NCBI RefSeq assembly: GCF_030936135.1
Contig: NC_082596.1
Location: 19,974,388 to 20,038,387, forward strand
Origin: Gavia stellata
Taxonomy: Eukaryota > Chordata > Aves > Gaviiformes > Gaviidae
Reading direction: 5' to 3'
DNA length: 64,000 nucleotides
Positions within the stretch are counted from its first letter, which is position 1. The number at the start of each line of letters is the position of its first letter. The notes below the pieces were generated by a model, which saw only the letters and a program-made list of their open reading frames with translations, was not told the DNA's origin and searched no databases. Below are positions 36,499 to 48,298 of this stretch, piece after piece. The position numbers were made by a program, and so were the translations under genes.

Positions 36499-38761
36499 GG
36501 TGAGAAACCCTTCCTGCAAAAGAAAAAAAGTTAGATGTAGAGGATTATACATCTTTACATAGTTCTTAAAGTCAATTTCCTTAGTTGCTGATAACCAAGG
36601 AGCATTCTGTGAAACTATATTAATGCAAGAAAAGAGAGGAGGTACCTGGAGCAAAGATGTTACCTGCCTACTATCAGGACATTTCACTGGTGTAAATAAT
36701 ACAAGTACCTAATGTATATGGCCTTTAAAGAAACAGCACATGATCATAAGTAAAGTCACAGTTAAAGATACTGTTGAAGGGGAAGCGTGGGCAATCAATT
36801 GCAGTGACTGTACAGCTGATCTGTTTTAGACACTAACAATGGCACTGAACACCAGCAATGCAAGGAGAAGAGAATAATCATCAGTAAGAAGCTTGCACTT
36901 GCTTGAGCAAGTCTTGCCTATACAAATTATAAATTTAGTCATTAAGTCAAAACCCAAAATTGTGCGTTTAAATTTATTTTCCATTTTGATGGAAATGTAT
37001 GATGAGAACAAACATTGTTTATTTAGAACCAGTGTCACTGAAAAATTGTCAGCAAAGACTCTGTTCATCCTGTGTGCACTATAGCACAAGTTAACCCCTA
37101 GATCTATCAATATTCCTATGCCAGACTGGATCATGCTAGCAAACACAGCCAAGAAAAAAAAAAATTGATCTTTGTCTGAAGCCATTTATGTTGGCATCTA
37201 TTTTTCAGTGTCAGTTTGATAATCTAGAGAATTTATACTCAGTATACCACGTTATTCCAACAGATCCCCTCAAATAGGTACAGACTGAGTCAAAAGAATA
37301 TGCTGTAATTCAAGGATCCCTTTTCTCTCTTCTACAGGTGAACATTTCAGAGTAAAGAAGAAGAAGTTAGGCTTCACAAATAGCTTTTCATTATACACAT
37401 CTACACTTGTAACAACTTTTTCTGTTGTAAGTTTAACATACCTCCTGGTGAGAAGAGAAGGCAGCCCTGTGACATTTTCCTCAGGCCATAAGTATTCCAT
37501 GGAAGGACAGCTTGATTTCAAATATGCTATGGCATTTAAATCACTTTTTATATTCCAGGCTTTAAGTTAGGAAGACTCAGGAAGGTGGATCATTAGGTAG
37601 GCTGCTCCAATACTGCCCTGAGGATTTTATTAAAAAGTACATAATGGGATTTATGAGCTTCATGGAGCTTAGATTTATTTTTTATTGGTGCTCATTTGCT
37701 AGACAATGTAACTAGTATTAAACACTGTAGTAATATAGTACTGGAAATATTGCTTCACATACAGTCCAGATAAGGAATTTCTGCTACTGAAAAATCATAC
37801 AGGGTGGCTATTAAACAAACAGGCCCTTTTACTGTAAAATGGAAGGCTTAAGTCTGTAAGTAACTGCCAAATTACAGGTGGCACTACCAAGCTGTAGCTC
37901 AGGAGAGAGGCCTCATAGGACACATTTCACTTCTACTTCAATGCTAGTGTTGTCTTAATCTCATTTCATGGAAGACTTAAAAATGTAGAGAACCTTATAC
38001 AAGAGTAGGTACTAAATGAGCTTTTCATCTAACAGGAATAGGGAACAGTCTAACTACCCACAAAAAAGTAAGAACAGCAGACACCATCCAACATATTTAG
38101 CTCTTAGCTTTGAAGACAGGACTATCATTTCACATTGTGCTCAAGCAGTTCCTTACCTTCTGGAATAAGCAATTTTGACAGTATCTAGGTGACAGGAGAA
38201 TGCATCAGTCAAGAATTTGAAGGATTCAGAAATAGTGGAAGTTAGTGAAAAAACAGTGGATAGCAACTAGTCAGACAGTTCTCTGTTCTAAAGGTAGAAA
38301 TTATTGCAAACTAACACTGAATTGGTGAAAGAAATTGTTACTTTTAAAAGAGGCAGCTAGAAGCCATCTACCTAGGATTTGAGGTATGGAGAGCAGGTAA
38401 ACTGCTGAAATGAGAATAAAGGTATGTCTTTTCTGAAAGGAAGCTTGTTTAGAAGCTCACTCCACTCTTCTCTAACAGAATTCACTCTTTCATCAGCTTG
38501 GGGGGAGGACGGAAGGAGTAGAAAAGTACTCAACGTTAGAAAGAATAAAGCCATTTTCCCCACTGTTTTGCCTACCTGACTGCCACACTGGACAGCCAAG
38601 ACAGATCCTAAATTAAAAAACAAACTATTTATTGAAAAGGTTGTTTTAGGAAGCAACCATTACTCAAAAACTTCTGCAGACTAGATATTATTTGTGCCTA
38701 AGTTCAAAGGACTGGGAATTTTATTAGCCAAGTGCAAAACTAAATCAAAGTTCAAGCGTGT

Positions 38762-38818
38762 CACATATATAGATATACATATGTATGTGTACATATATAT
38801 ATTTGTATATATATAACC
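38762..38818. repeat. TA/TG-rich microsatellite
   Basis: Impure alternating ACATATATAGATATACATATG and (TA)n sequence, low complexity. Confidence 0.8.
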
Positions 38819-39130
38819 CCAGGTTTTCAACTAATCTCTATTTTTTTAATATGTCAAATTATATACTGTATTGACTTTCCAATATAAAGTTAAACAACTA
38901 AAAAAACCAAAAGTCTGGCTTGCAAGCTTGTGAAGTCCACTGCCGACAAGAGTTAGTCACTAGAAGTTAATCCATTTTTCCCAGGTCATTCCTATACGTG
39001 AGTGACTACGCTTCCAGTATCACCAGTATGCCTGCTTGGCAGGGTTCAATAGCTATTGTCATTCCCCATAACAATCAGATAACTTGTCCCTCTCCACTTT
39101 CTATGTATCATTCAAAAATTTCAGAGTTAT

Positions 39131-39150
39131 GACACACACACACACACACT
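39131..39150. repeat. (CA)n microsatellite
   Basis: About nine CA dinucleotides in the EBAG9 first intron. Confidence 0.85.
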
Positions 39151-42100
39151 CTTACGTAATGTATTTGTGTTAGAGCTGCATTTCACTTCAACTGTGGCAG
39201 CGCTAGGCCCTTCAAGACAGCAACTATATTTTGCATGCCCATTCTCTGAGCTTTGATTGTAGTCTTTCCAATTAAGTTAGGCTCTATATGCTACAAATTG
39301 TCAGATGCACAACCAGAGTTTTGGCAACGATATGCTATCAGCTAGCCATAGTAACATTAGCAATCCCCCACCTTTAAGAAGTACTGTGTCTCAAACAGCA
39401 CTTGAAGCATTTGTATTGTTGCTCCAAGGACAGAGCTACCCAAAAAGAAAAGTTAAAGCTAAACTAAAGGTTTTGAGTTTTGTTTGGTGCCTTTTGTTGG
39501 GGTTTTTTTGGTTGTTTTTTTTTTTTTTCCAAAGTTAATTAATTTTCTCAAAGGTAAATAAATTTATGTTCTGAAACAGTTGTATGAATACAAATGTACA
39601 TGGAACCTTAATAATTCCTGAGTTCACTGCAAACTTAATTCACCTGATACCATTACACTAAACTTGTTAAGTGAAACAAAGTGTTCATTCTTTTCTTTCT
39701 GTCCATCTTTCTCAAACACCAGAAAGAAGCACAGCCATATATCTTCCTTATCTCATGAATGGAAGCAAATACTGAACAGTGTAACACTAAATGTCAGGGC
39801 CACAACCGTCTTTCTTCCTTTTCTTCTCTTCAGCCTTCTTCTGATAATCAGTCCCAAAAGGAACTACAATTACATCAGCAGCCGACTATGACACAGGACG
39901 GCACAGAGACATAATACAAAGTGGCAGTGCTCCAGCAAGAATCCTAGAACATTTCTTAACAGATGGAGGCAAAAGGTGAAACACTGGACTAGAATTCAGA
40001 AAAATCTGATAGAGTTGTCTGTCAGCCTGATACACCCTTGTGCATATCACGCCTCATGTCTTAGCTTCCCATTTGTAAAATGGGACAAAGCTTTCCTTCT
40101 CCCATTATTGAGATTGCTTCTAATGTATTACATTTATAAGACTTACTGTCAACTGAACTTTTAAGTTCCACTACAACAGATATAAATAAGTAAATAAATA
40201 AGGACAGGAATCCTAATTAATTTAATTCTAGCAGTCAGTGCAACAATTTTGTAACAGACCAAATTTAGCTGGAGTTTGACTTCCGTAGCTCATACTGCCT
40301 TCTATCGGCAAAAATTCACATGGAAGATGAGCACAGAAGGGATTAAAGCATGGCAGCAGCAAGATGTTAAACACGTTAGAGCCAAGTCAGAAGAATGAGG
40401 CAACTTATACCCGAAAACATTTTATGGATCCATAAAGTAAACATAGTGAAAGGAGGGAAAGTTCAGAAGTTTATTGAACCGAAACATTTTTACATTGCTT
40501 TCAGCTTCCAGCAGCGGCCTCGCTGGAACTCCTGGCACCTCTGACTTCACTGACACTAGCCAGCAAATCGTCTGTGGCACACATAGTCCAGCTGAGTTAG
40601 TCAACTATGATGCAATAAGCAAGACTGTCACCGGCCATCACTGTACAATGAGTCCATTGTCATCTGGAGAAGCACTTCCTCTTTCATACCTAATTGCACA
40701 CCCAAACACCACTTAAACAATATTTCGAGAGACAGAGCTGATTCTAAAACAAAGTCACTTTGTGGAACTAAAACTGCTTTAGAGACTTGTTTTCTCCCAG
40801 TGAACTCATCTCCTACCGACATTGAAAAAGATGTCAAAACACTCCTATTACAAAGCTCCTATCCTGCTCTCCTCTGTTCCTCTACAATGCTAACTGATTT
40901 GTACTGTGGAGTTTTCTTTACATATCACCATCTTCGGAATGGAATTTCTGCCTTGAATTACCAGTGCTTTGTGAATTGATTACATTTTCTTTCACATCAG
41001 CTCACCTGTGACTCTGGAATGAACACATGAAGACATCTTGGAAACAGTGAATTTAACTTAAATCAAACACAGTTAGCTAAATAGCAAAAGGATGGCATCT
41101 AAATCAAGCCTAAAAATAACCTGTCTGCAACAGAAAGGTTCCCCACCAACTACATATTTACATGAGTAGCCACAAAAAAAGCCTCACCCTCCTAAAGCAA
41201 AATGAGAAGTCCATTTCCTAGTACAAAAGACTAACATGGCCTCGAGTGCTTCCATGTGTCAGCACCAAAACTCCACAAAAGCACCACTGAACCAGTACGT
41301 TTTCACTAGAACAGCTGATAAAAACCTAGCAAGTACCATATGATTAGTCCAAAGTTTTCATGGCAAGGATAGGATTTCTTAAAAGTTCACTTTGTATGAA
41401 ATTTTACAGAAGTAGAGTGGCCACATCAATCTGAAGATGCCCAAGTAGTTTTATAGGAAGATGGAATTTTATGAAGATTAGTAGGTAGAGTTAAAAAAAC
41501 TGTTTATTTTCAAGCATGCAAACCCTCCTCCAAATCATGTACATTACAAGATGTACAAGACATTCTGTATTTTAAGAAAGGCAACATTATGATTCAGGAA
41601 CAGCATTCAGTCAGGTACTGAACAACACAACCAGCACCTCCTACATTTCAAAGAGAGCAACCATGATTCTACAGCCTAATGAGGAGGTTCCACTCCCCTC
41701 TTCCCAGTTGATTACTGTGTTTGTTTTTTGTTTGGTTAGGGTTTTTTTAATCACTTTATATAGAAACATAATATTGGGAACACTGGAGGAGAAGGAAAAA
41801 GCTTACCAGGTCAATGTCTTTACCACTGAATTTGATAAATGGATAGATTAAATAGCAGCATGACTGAACCTTAAAGCCATGCTACTATGGCGTTAGAGAG
41901 AAGAGCAGAATCCAAAGGGAAGACTCAGAGGCATGTCCTCTATCTAACTATAGGGGGGTGGTCAGGGGATGTCCGTAATAGGCACTGTAGTTTCAACACT
42001 AATGCTCCAACTTTCAGTACCAGCACCCTAACTAGGCAGTTGTGAGGTAGCTGGGAGAGAAGACTACTCTGCCTATGATTTATGGGAGTGAGCTAAGACA

Positions 42101-43640
42101 TCCAAGGCGCTCAAATCCAGGAAGAGACTTAACGACTATCAGGAGCTGCAGAAAACATCAAAATTCAAGAAGGAATGTTTGTCTCTCTAACTAAAGGCAG
42201 TAAAAATTGGTGCATGATGGCAATTCCTAAGCTATTCCTAGACACCCAACACTCTGTTATATGACATACGGAGTTTCAACTTTTTTTTAAATGTTCTACT
42301 CCTAGAACCATAAAACATCTATAATAATACCACCTAATCTCACCCCTTCCTCTCCAAGAAACTGAATATAGTTCCAAGCTTGTTAATGCGACCTCTTGAA
42401 GCTTTCTGTTGTGAATTAGAATAAGTTAGAATAAGGCAACATTAGTTAAAATAGAAAGTTTATGTCCACTGATTAATCATAGTCATTCTTTGACAATGCC
42501 TTATCTATATATGCTACTGCTTTCTGAAAACCAGCATACAGAACAAAGATTGAAGTCATGCAATCCCATGATACTACGCTACAACTTCGTTCACATTTGC
42601 AAGAAGTCTTTGATGTAATGCACTAATTCATGTAACTGACTTTGCAACAGTGGAGAAGTTCTCAGACACAGAACCAGAGTTTAAGAGACCCCAGTTCTGT
42701 TCCAGTCTTTATTAGTTGTCCTGGACTTAAATTATCTGTATCTACATGGAAGGCCAGAGATGACAAATTAACACGCTCTCACTGTTACTACCACAAAATC
42801 ATCTTGCAACATCTCCTGTCTTAACCAGCACCAGATCTTTACAATCAAGATACACTACAAGACATGCTGTGCAAAATGGCTTAAAGAAATCTCTACAGGG
42901 CACATCTGTATTTCTAGAGTATTCAGAAGGACTATAAAGCAGCAAGTTACACTATTTTTCACTAGATGTGCAACTGAGGCACTTACGTTGTGAATTCATA
43001 ACCACGAAATAGTGCCCCACCATTCTACAGAACAGCCCAGGCTCTAGTGTTACTAAAGACAGCAGCGAAGCCAGATGGTAGCACTTGAGTTCTCTGTGAC
43101 CTGTTAGAGATTCTTGAGTGTTTAAGGATGTACTGAGCAACTTTCATGTTAACTTCTATACAATTTGTCAGTCAGCATGAACAAAGGAAAAATTTCAGAC
43201 TAGGTAACCCCACGCAGTGCGGTCCCAGAGTCCCTAGAAACACCCAAAAAAGCTTAAACCCCCCAGCTCTGACAGGACATGCTTCCTCCCCCCACCCCTC
43301 CTTTTCCACAGGGTGCCAAACCTCCCAGTCCCCTAACGCTGCCTACCTACTCATTAGTCACTTTATGGTTTTCCCAGCCCGTGAGATTTCCCCCCCTCTC
43401 CGCAGCAGAAGAGGCCCGGACCACCCGGGCAAGGACAGGGGGCGGCCGCGGGCCTCTCGCTCCCCGGGGACGACCGGGCAGGCCCGCTGCTGAGCGAGGG
43501 TCGGCAGGGTGCGGTGGCGGCCAGGGCGTCCCAAGCACGGAGGGGAAGGGAGCGGGGGAGTTACTAAGGGAGAACCGCGACGGCCGACCCCGCGGCGGGA
43601 AGGCGCCGAGGCCGGGCCCCCTTCCCAGCCGAAACGAGGC

Positions 43641-43687
43641 GGAAGCGGGCACCCGGCGGCGAAGGAAGCGGGCACCCGGCGGGCGAA
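43641..43687. repeat. 23/24-bp tandem duplication in the CpG island
   Basis: Two copies of GGAAGCGGGCACCCGGCG followed by GCGAA, one with an extra G, lie 25 bp inside the first EBAG9 intron. Confidence 0.85.
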
Positions 43688-43711
43688 GGAAGCGCAGCCC
43701 CCCCCGCTCAC

Positions 43712-43860
43712 CTGCTCCAAGGGGGAGGGCTCTCCGGGGGGCGTGAGGCGCCAGGGGCCGAGGCGGCCACTCCCGCAGCCTCCGCCCTCGCCGGCCGCCC
43801 CTCATTCAAAGCCGGGCGCGCACCGCTGCGCCGCCGCCTCCCGCGCCGCCATCTCGGCCT
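43712..43860 (-). other. EBAG9: EBAG9 non-coding first exon (5'UTR)
   Basis: On the minus strand a GC-rich stretch ends TTGGAGCAG followed by the donor GTGAGC at 43711-43706. No in-frame ATG leads into the 36416-36513 exon, so translation starts in the next exon. The 5' end near 43860 is a guess from the YY1-like motif that often sits at or just below the start site. Confidence 0.65.
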
Positions 43861-43959
43861 CCTGTCACCCAGGAGACGGGCCCGCCCCTTCCGGCCGCGC
43901 CTCTTCCCCTCGCGCCGCCAACTGGCGCTCGCGTCTGTGCCCGCGGCTCCCGCCCTGGG

Positions 43960-43974
43960 CCATTGGGCCAATGG
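43960..43974. promoter_or_regulatory. Inverted CCAAT-box pair
   Basis: CCATTGGGCCAATGG contains a CCAAT on each strand, the arrangement bound by NF-Y in many housekeeping promoters. It lies about 100 bp above the presumed EBAG9 start. Confidence 0.6.
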
Positions 43975-46900
43975 CTGCTGAGGCGGCGGCGGGGCCGGGT
44001 CGGGCCGACGTGGCCTCTCGCTGGGGCAGCGTTCGGCACCCGGCCGAAGCGCACCGCGCTGCCCCGCGGCCCGCCCTCGCCGGCAGCCTCCAGTCTCTCC
44101 CGGCCTCCTTCTCTCCCGCGGCCCGCACTGCGCCTGGCGAAGGCCGCCTTCCGCGGCGGGCTGCTCCCCGCTCGCTGCGGCCATGCCCCGCCACAGCGGC
44201 CGCCGGGCTGCAGGGGGGTTTGAGCCAGTCTTTGTCACTTCGGGGAACTGTGATAAAAAAGCGTTGGTCTTTAATGTTATCAGCATACTGCATATGTGGT
44301 TGTAAAGGTATTCCTGTGTGGTTGGCTAGGTGCTGAGCTGTAAATTTGGAAGCTGCTAAAAAAAACATTCACCGTAGTAGCTTCTGACAGGGTGTAGCCT
44401 CGGCTGGCAGCGGGTCCTGCCAGTGTCCCAATGTGTTCACCCAGATGCTTCAAAAAGTGCTTCTGCATGTTAACTGGCTGGCCTCCGGGTACGGTGTATT
44501 CATTCACTGCTGGTGTGCAGAAAAAAGAAGGAGGAAGATGTTAAGTAACCTAATGTAAGACTTTCCAGAGCGCTCTGTAGGCCTCCAGTTGCATTACATT
44601 CAACAGACTAGATGAGGTAAAGGGAGGCTTTGTCCCCTTCTCACTGGGAGGCCTAGTCAACTTCTTAGAAGGCACTGATAAAAAAAGTCCCTTCAACTCC
44701 AAACCGCACCACCCAGTTCTTTCTGCTTTCTTTAAATATCTTCCCTTAAAGACTTCCTGTTCTGCCAGTAGAGCTAACCTGCCAGCTGCTGGTTTCCGTA
44801 CCGTTGTGTCAGGCAGTTAAGGAGATGGATGCTAGGAAGATGGCTCATGTAGGGATGCACTGGTATCATATAGAGGTCCTTCGTTTCCCTCTTCCCATGT
44901 CCTGACAGACGCTGTAACTGCATTTCCCCAACTCTTCATTGGGAAGCAGGCGCCAAAGGGAAAAGGAGCCAAGCATGATATGACTGGCAGCAGGGCCGGA
45001 GCCTTGCCCAGACCCAAGCAGGGCAGGCTGCGGGCAGCTCAGAGTCCAGGCAGGTTTCTGGTGATGAGGCAGATCCAAGGACAAGCCAGGGAGTCAGTCT
45101 ACTGGTCCAGGATCAATAGAGTCCATAGCGAGTCAGGGCACAGCTGCAGCCAAGCTGAAGGGCAGCACTCCTAGAGTGTTGCACAGGTAGGGACTAACAC
45201 CCTTATGCCTGCAGAACCTGCATTCAATAAGAGAAACTCAATATGTGCAATGCTGATTTTAAGCATCATTTCAAAACCACTTGTGTAGCAAAGAGTTACA
45301 CCTTTCAGTATAGCTTTCTGTCTAAACCAGAAACTGGAAAATAATCTTCATCTGCATTCACACATAAAAGCAAAACTGTAAGCACGGCATACTGGGAGAA
45401 GTCAGGTTATGAAGATAGCCAGTGATATTTCCTCTGAGAACACATTCAGTTTTTGGCATTGCAGTCTATATACTCAATAAGGAATATGCCACAGTGAAAA
45501 TGAAACATTTTAAAATATGCATATAAACACCCACACTTACTATAAAAACTGCCAGAGTGGCTTACCCACACTATCCCCCTAAATGCACAACAGACTTGTG
45601 TGTGGCTGTTGCATTAATGGGAAAAAATCGTGGAAACTGGCAGACCACTAATGAAAAATAACTGTCTTCATAAAAACATAATTATGCAACTTCAAATTTA
45701 GGAATAATATAAACATAACTTAATTTGTAAAAGAAATGTTTGCAGGGATAAATACTTCTCTGTTCAAAAATGTCACAAACCCTTAGCTCCTAAGTTTTTA
45801 CCTTGGATTCCTTTGGATCAGTTAGTTTTCCCAAAGAGATCTTCTTAAATATTAGATATTTCATTGCCACAGCAAATATAGTACTGCTACAGTAAACCAA
45901 TAAAGTTTGTTAGGGAACTACATGTTTTTAAATTAATGCTTTTATTTTCTTTTACAGATACTAAGGATTAAACGTATCAATCACATCACCTGACAATTTG
46001 CAAGTTTGCTAGTGTTACTTCTTTACATCTAAAGCAATTTCCATCAATTCATGGTTGATTGTTCCACAGCCATCTACCCAGTGGTAGATGCCATCCTGAT
46101 ACATTAATGTTTCTCTTTGATAACTTCATTCTGTCTATAAAAGGGATACAGCTTCTCTTTCAATATGAATTCTTCTTATGGTATATGTGCTTCACTTGTG
46201 TGCTTTTGCACTGTTCAGTCATTTGTTAAAGCTATGAATAGCTTTTTTATCTAAGGGTACCTTTCCTCAGTTACAGTCCTGTTGAATTGTGCAGTAACTC
46301 AACTTTTACATTTGTAGAAGAGATTTTAGCCTCGACAAGTGTTTGATTCTGGTCAAAGTAGAGTTTTTATCATTTCAACCACAGAAAAATTGCAGTTTTT
46401 TACTACAAAATTCAGAAGTAAGTTTCTATACTGCTGCTACAAATTCATATTCTGAAATTTCATCATTAACTGTCTTGAAACTCTAGACGAGAGGGGGCAG
46501 TTCCAGTGCTAGATACATTTTCCATTCACTTGTAGTACTCTTCAGCACCTATTTTTGGTAAAATCTAAGTATTGTCCAAAGAGTTTGCCTAAGTTTAGGC
46601 AAATGCATATCCTAGCGCGTATGAAAATCTGGCCCTTTCCCAAGTAAGTAGGCAGGTAGTCATGAAAGCCTCTTTTCGCTCTAAAGGCGTTCCAGGCTGA
46701 AGCTCTACTCTCCGTTGTCTTTGCCAGCATACCTTGAATTCCCTCCCTCATGCACATTAAGGCTTGATATGCCTTGTAGAGGAAATTCCCACACCAGTGA
46801 TCTTGGTGAGAGGCCTTAGTAGGAAAATTCAACAAAATGACTTTTAACAAGCATATAATATATAAAAAATCATATTTGAAACTGTGCAAAGGCACACACC

Positions 46901-48274
46901 CAAAGTAATTTTTTTGGAAGCAGTGGCCAAGAGAGGCCAAAGAGCAGCAGTGACTGCGTCGGTCTCCCTGGGCTCAGAGCAGACTGTGGAGGTTTGACCT
47001 TCTGCTGAACTGGGCAGTTTCTGTTGCTCCCTTGAGAATGATCCAGGGGTTCTGACTCCTTTAGAATCTCTCTGCGAGGCACTGACCTTCACACTGGAGC
47101 CTGGCCAGCTGACGGGACCTTCTGGGGGGGCAGAACCCCCAGTCAGCCTAGAGGAATACCCACCTCAGATTGAAGGAGGCTGGTTGGTTTGTTCAGTGTT
47201 GTGAAGAACTTAGAGGTAATAAAGAATGTGTGACTTTAGCCTGATGCTGAGAAATTGCCTGGAAAGACAATCTTGGGTTCTCTCTGCTGATGGCATCAGC
47301 TCCTCCTTCCTAGGGTGTTTCTGTATTTAATTATGATAGGTTAATAGACAGAATCAATGCTGGGAGTAGGTACCAGAACCCAGTTTTCTCTGTCCCTGCC
47401 AGGCAAGTGAGCTAAACAAGAGGCTGAGAGCCAGGCTTCCTTTTGCTCTCTCAATTACTGTTTTTTTCACAGTAGCACAAGTGAACAGAAGTACTGGAGT
47501 TCTGCTTCCCCCATGACAGAAAATACTACAGCTTATGAATAAGGCCGTTCTCCCAGGAGGCAGAAGATTTAAAGTGAGGGATTACTTACATTTCGGAAGG
47601 TCGGGAAGGAGGTGACCAACCCATCTCTTCTCTTTCCCAAATAAAAAATCTACCAGCTATTTAGATCTTGACTATATGATTTAACTATTAGGTTCTATCT
47701 ACAAGTTATCCCAATTATTTCCTTTTCATTCAGCCACATCTAAAGAAAGCAATGCCTGCTGCTGCACTTTGGCAGGAAGTAAATCCCCTCAATAAGTGCA
47801 AGGTGTGCTTGGGGTTTGGATCTCAGGGGGATTAAAGCATTCTGTTCCAGCTCTTAGATCCCAGTTTCCTTTAGGTGCCAGCTGGATGCCTCTGCATACC
47901 TTTAGCTGCAGACTACAGGGCAACTCCAGCATGTACAGAGGCAGGATTGTGAATAGACTTAACTTTGCATCAATAAATGTATCTACAGTAACAATACTTA
48001 AGAGCTTCTGTAACTGCCATTTGTTGCAGTTGAGCAGCTTTTAGGTAGCAAATGTGGATATTGGTGCTTAAACTCCACTTAAATATATTCTAGGTGATTA
48101 TGATCCATATTGGCTCTCAGTCGCTACTGATTTTAATAGATAAAACAGGTGCATAAACTAAGCTAGAAAATAGTATTAGAATTGCCAGAAAAAAAATAAT
48201 TCTGTAGCTTTTTTATATGGGAAGAAAGCTTATGCTTTGTATTCCTTATAATCCTCATATTCCTCAATTGCAAA

Positions 48275-48298
48275 TTAGGGAGATTAGGGAAATTAGGG
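48275..48298 (+). repeat. Three TTAGGG hexamers at 9-bp spacing
   Basis: TTAGGG occurs at 48275, 48284 and 48293, separated by three A/G bases. It is vertebrate-telomere-like but is better described as a short 9-bp tandem repeat. Confidence 0.75.

Larger units (their letters stand above)
36514..43711 (-). other. EBAG9: EBAG9 first intron
   Basis: This 7.2-kb intron separates the non-coding first exon from the first coding exon. It contains a TA-rich microsatellite (38762-38818), a (CA)n run (39131-39150), and a 23/24-bp tandem duplication near the promoter (43641-43687). No exon or mobile element is recognised. Confidence 0.75.
43390..44230. promoter_or_regulatory. EBAG9: EBAG9 CpG-island promoter
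   Basis: About 0.8 kb of very GC-rich, CpG-dense sequence stands out from the AT-rich flanks. On the minus strand it holds the EBAG9 first exon, a YY1-like AGATGGCGG at 43854-43846 and an inverted CCAAT pair at 43960-43974. Human EBAG9 is known as an estrogen-responsive gene, but I saw no perfect palindromic estrogen response element here. Long open frames across the island on both strands reflect its lack of AT-rich stops and are not genes. Confidence 0.85.

Noticed and set aside
43860-43900. Estrogen response element expected for EBAG9
   Set aside because: Only a TGAC half-site-like string is seen; there is no GGTCANNNTGACC palindrome in the island.
43279-44368. Several long open frames (up to 275 codons) on both strands at 43.3-44.4 kb
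   Set aside because: They lie in a CpG island where AT-rich stop codons are scarce, overlap each other in all frames, are Pro/Arg/Ala/Gly-rich and match no family.
46071-46090. Small hairpin CATCTACC/GGTAGATG
   Set aside because: An 8-bp stem of this size is expected by chance in 64 kb and has no supporting context.
46542-46940. 132-codon minus-strand frame in the intergenic gap, considered as a PKHD1L1 remnant
   Set aside because: No similarity to PKHD1L1 domains or to any family I recognise, and no splice sites in support.
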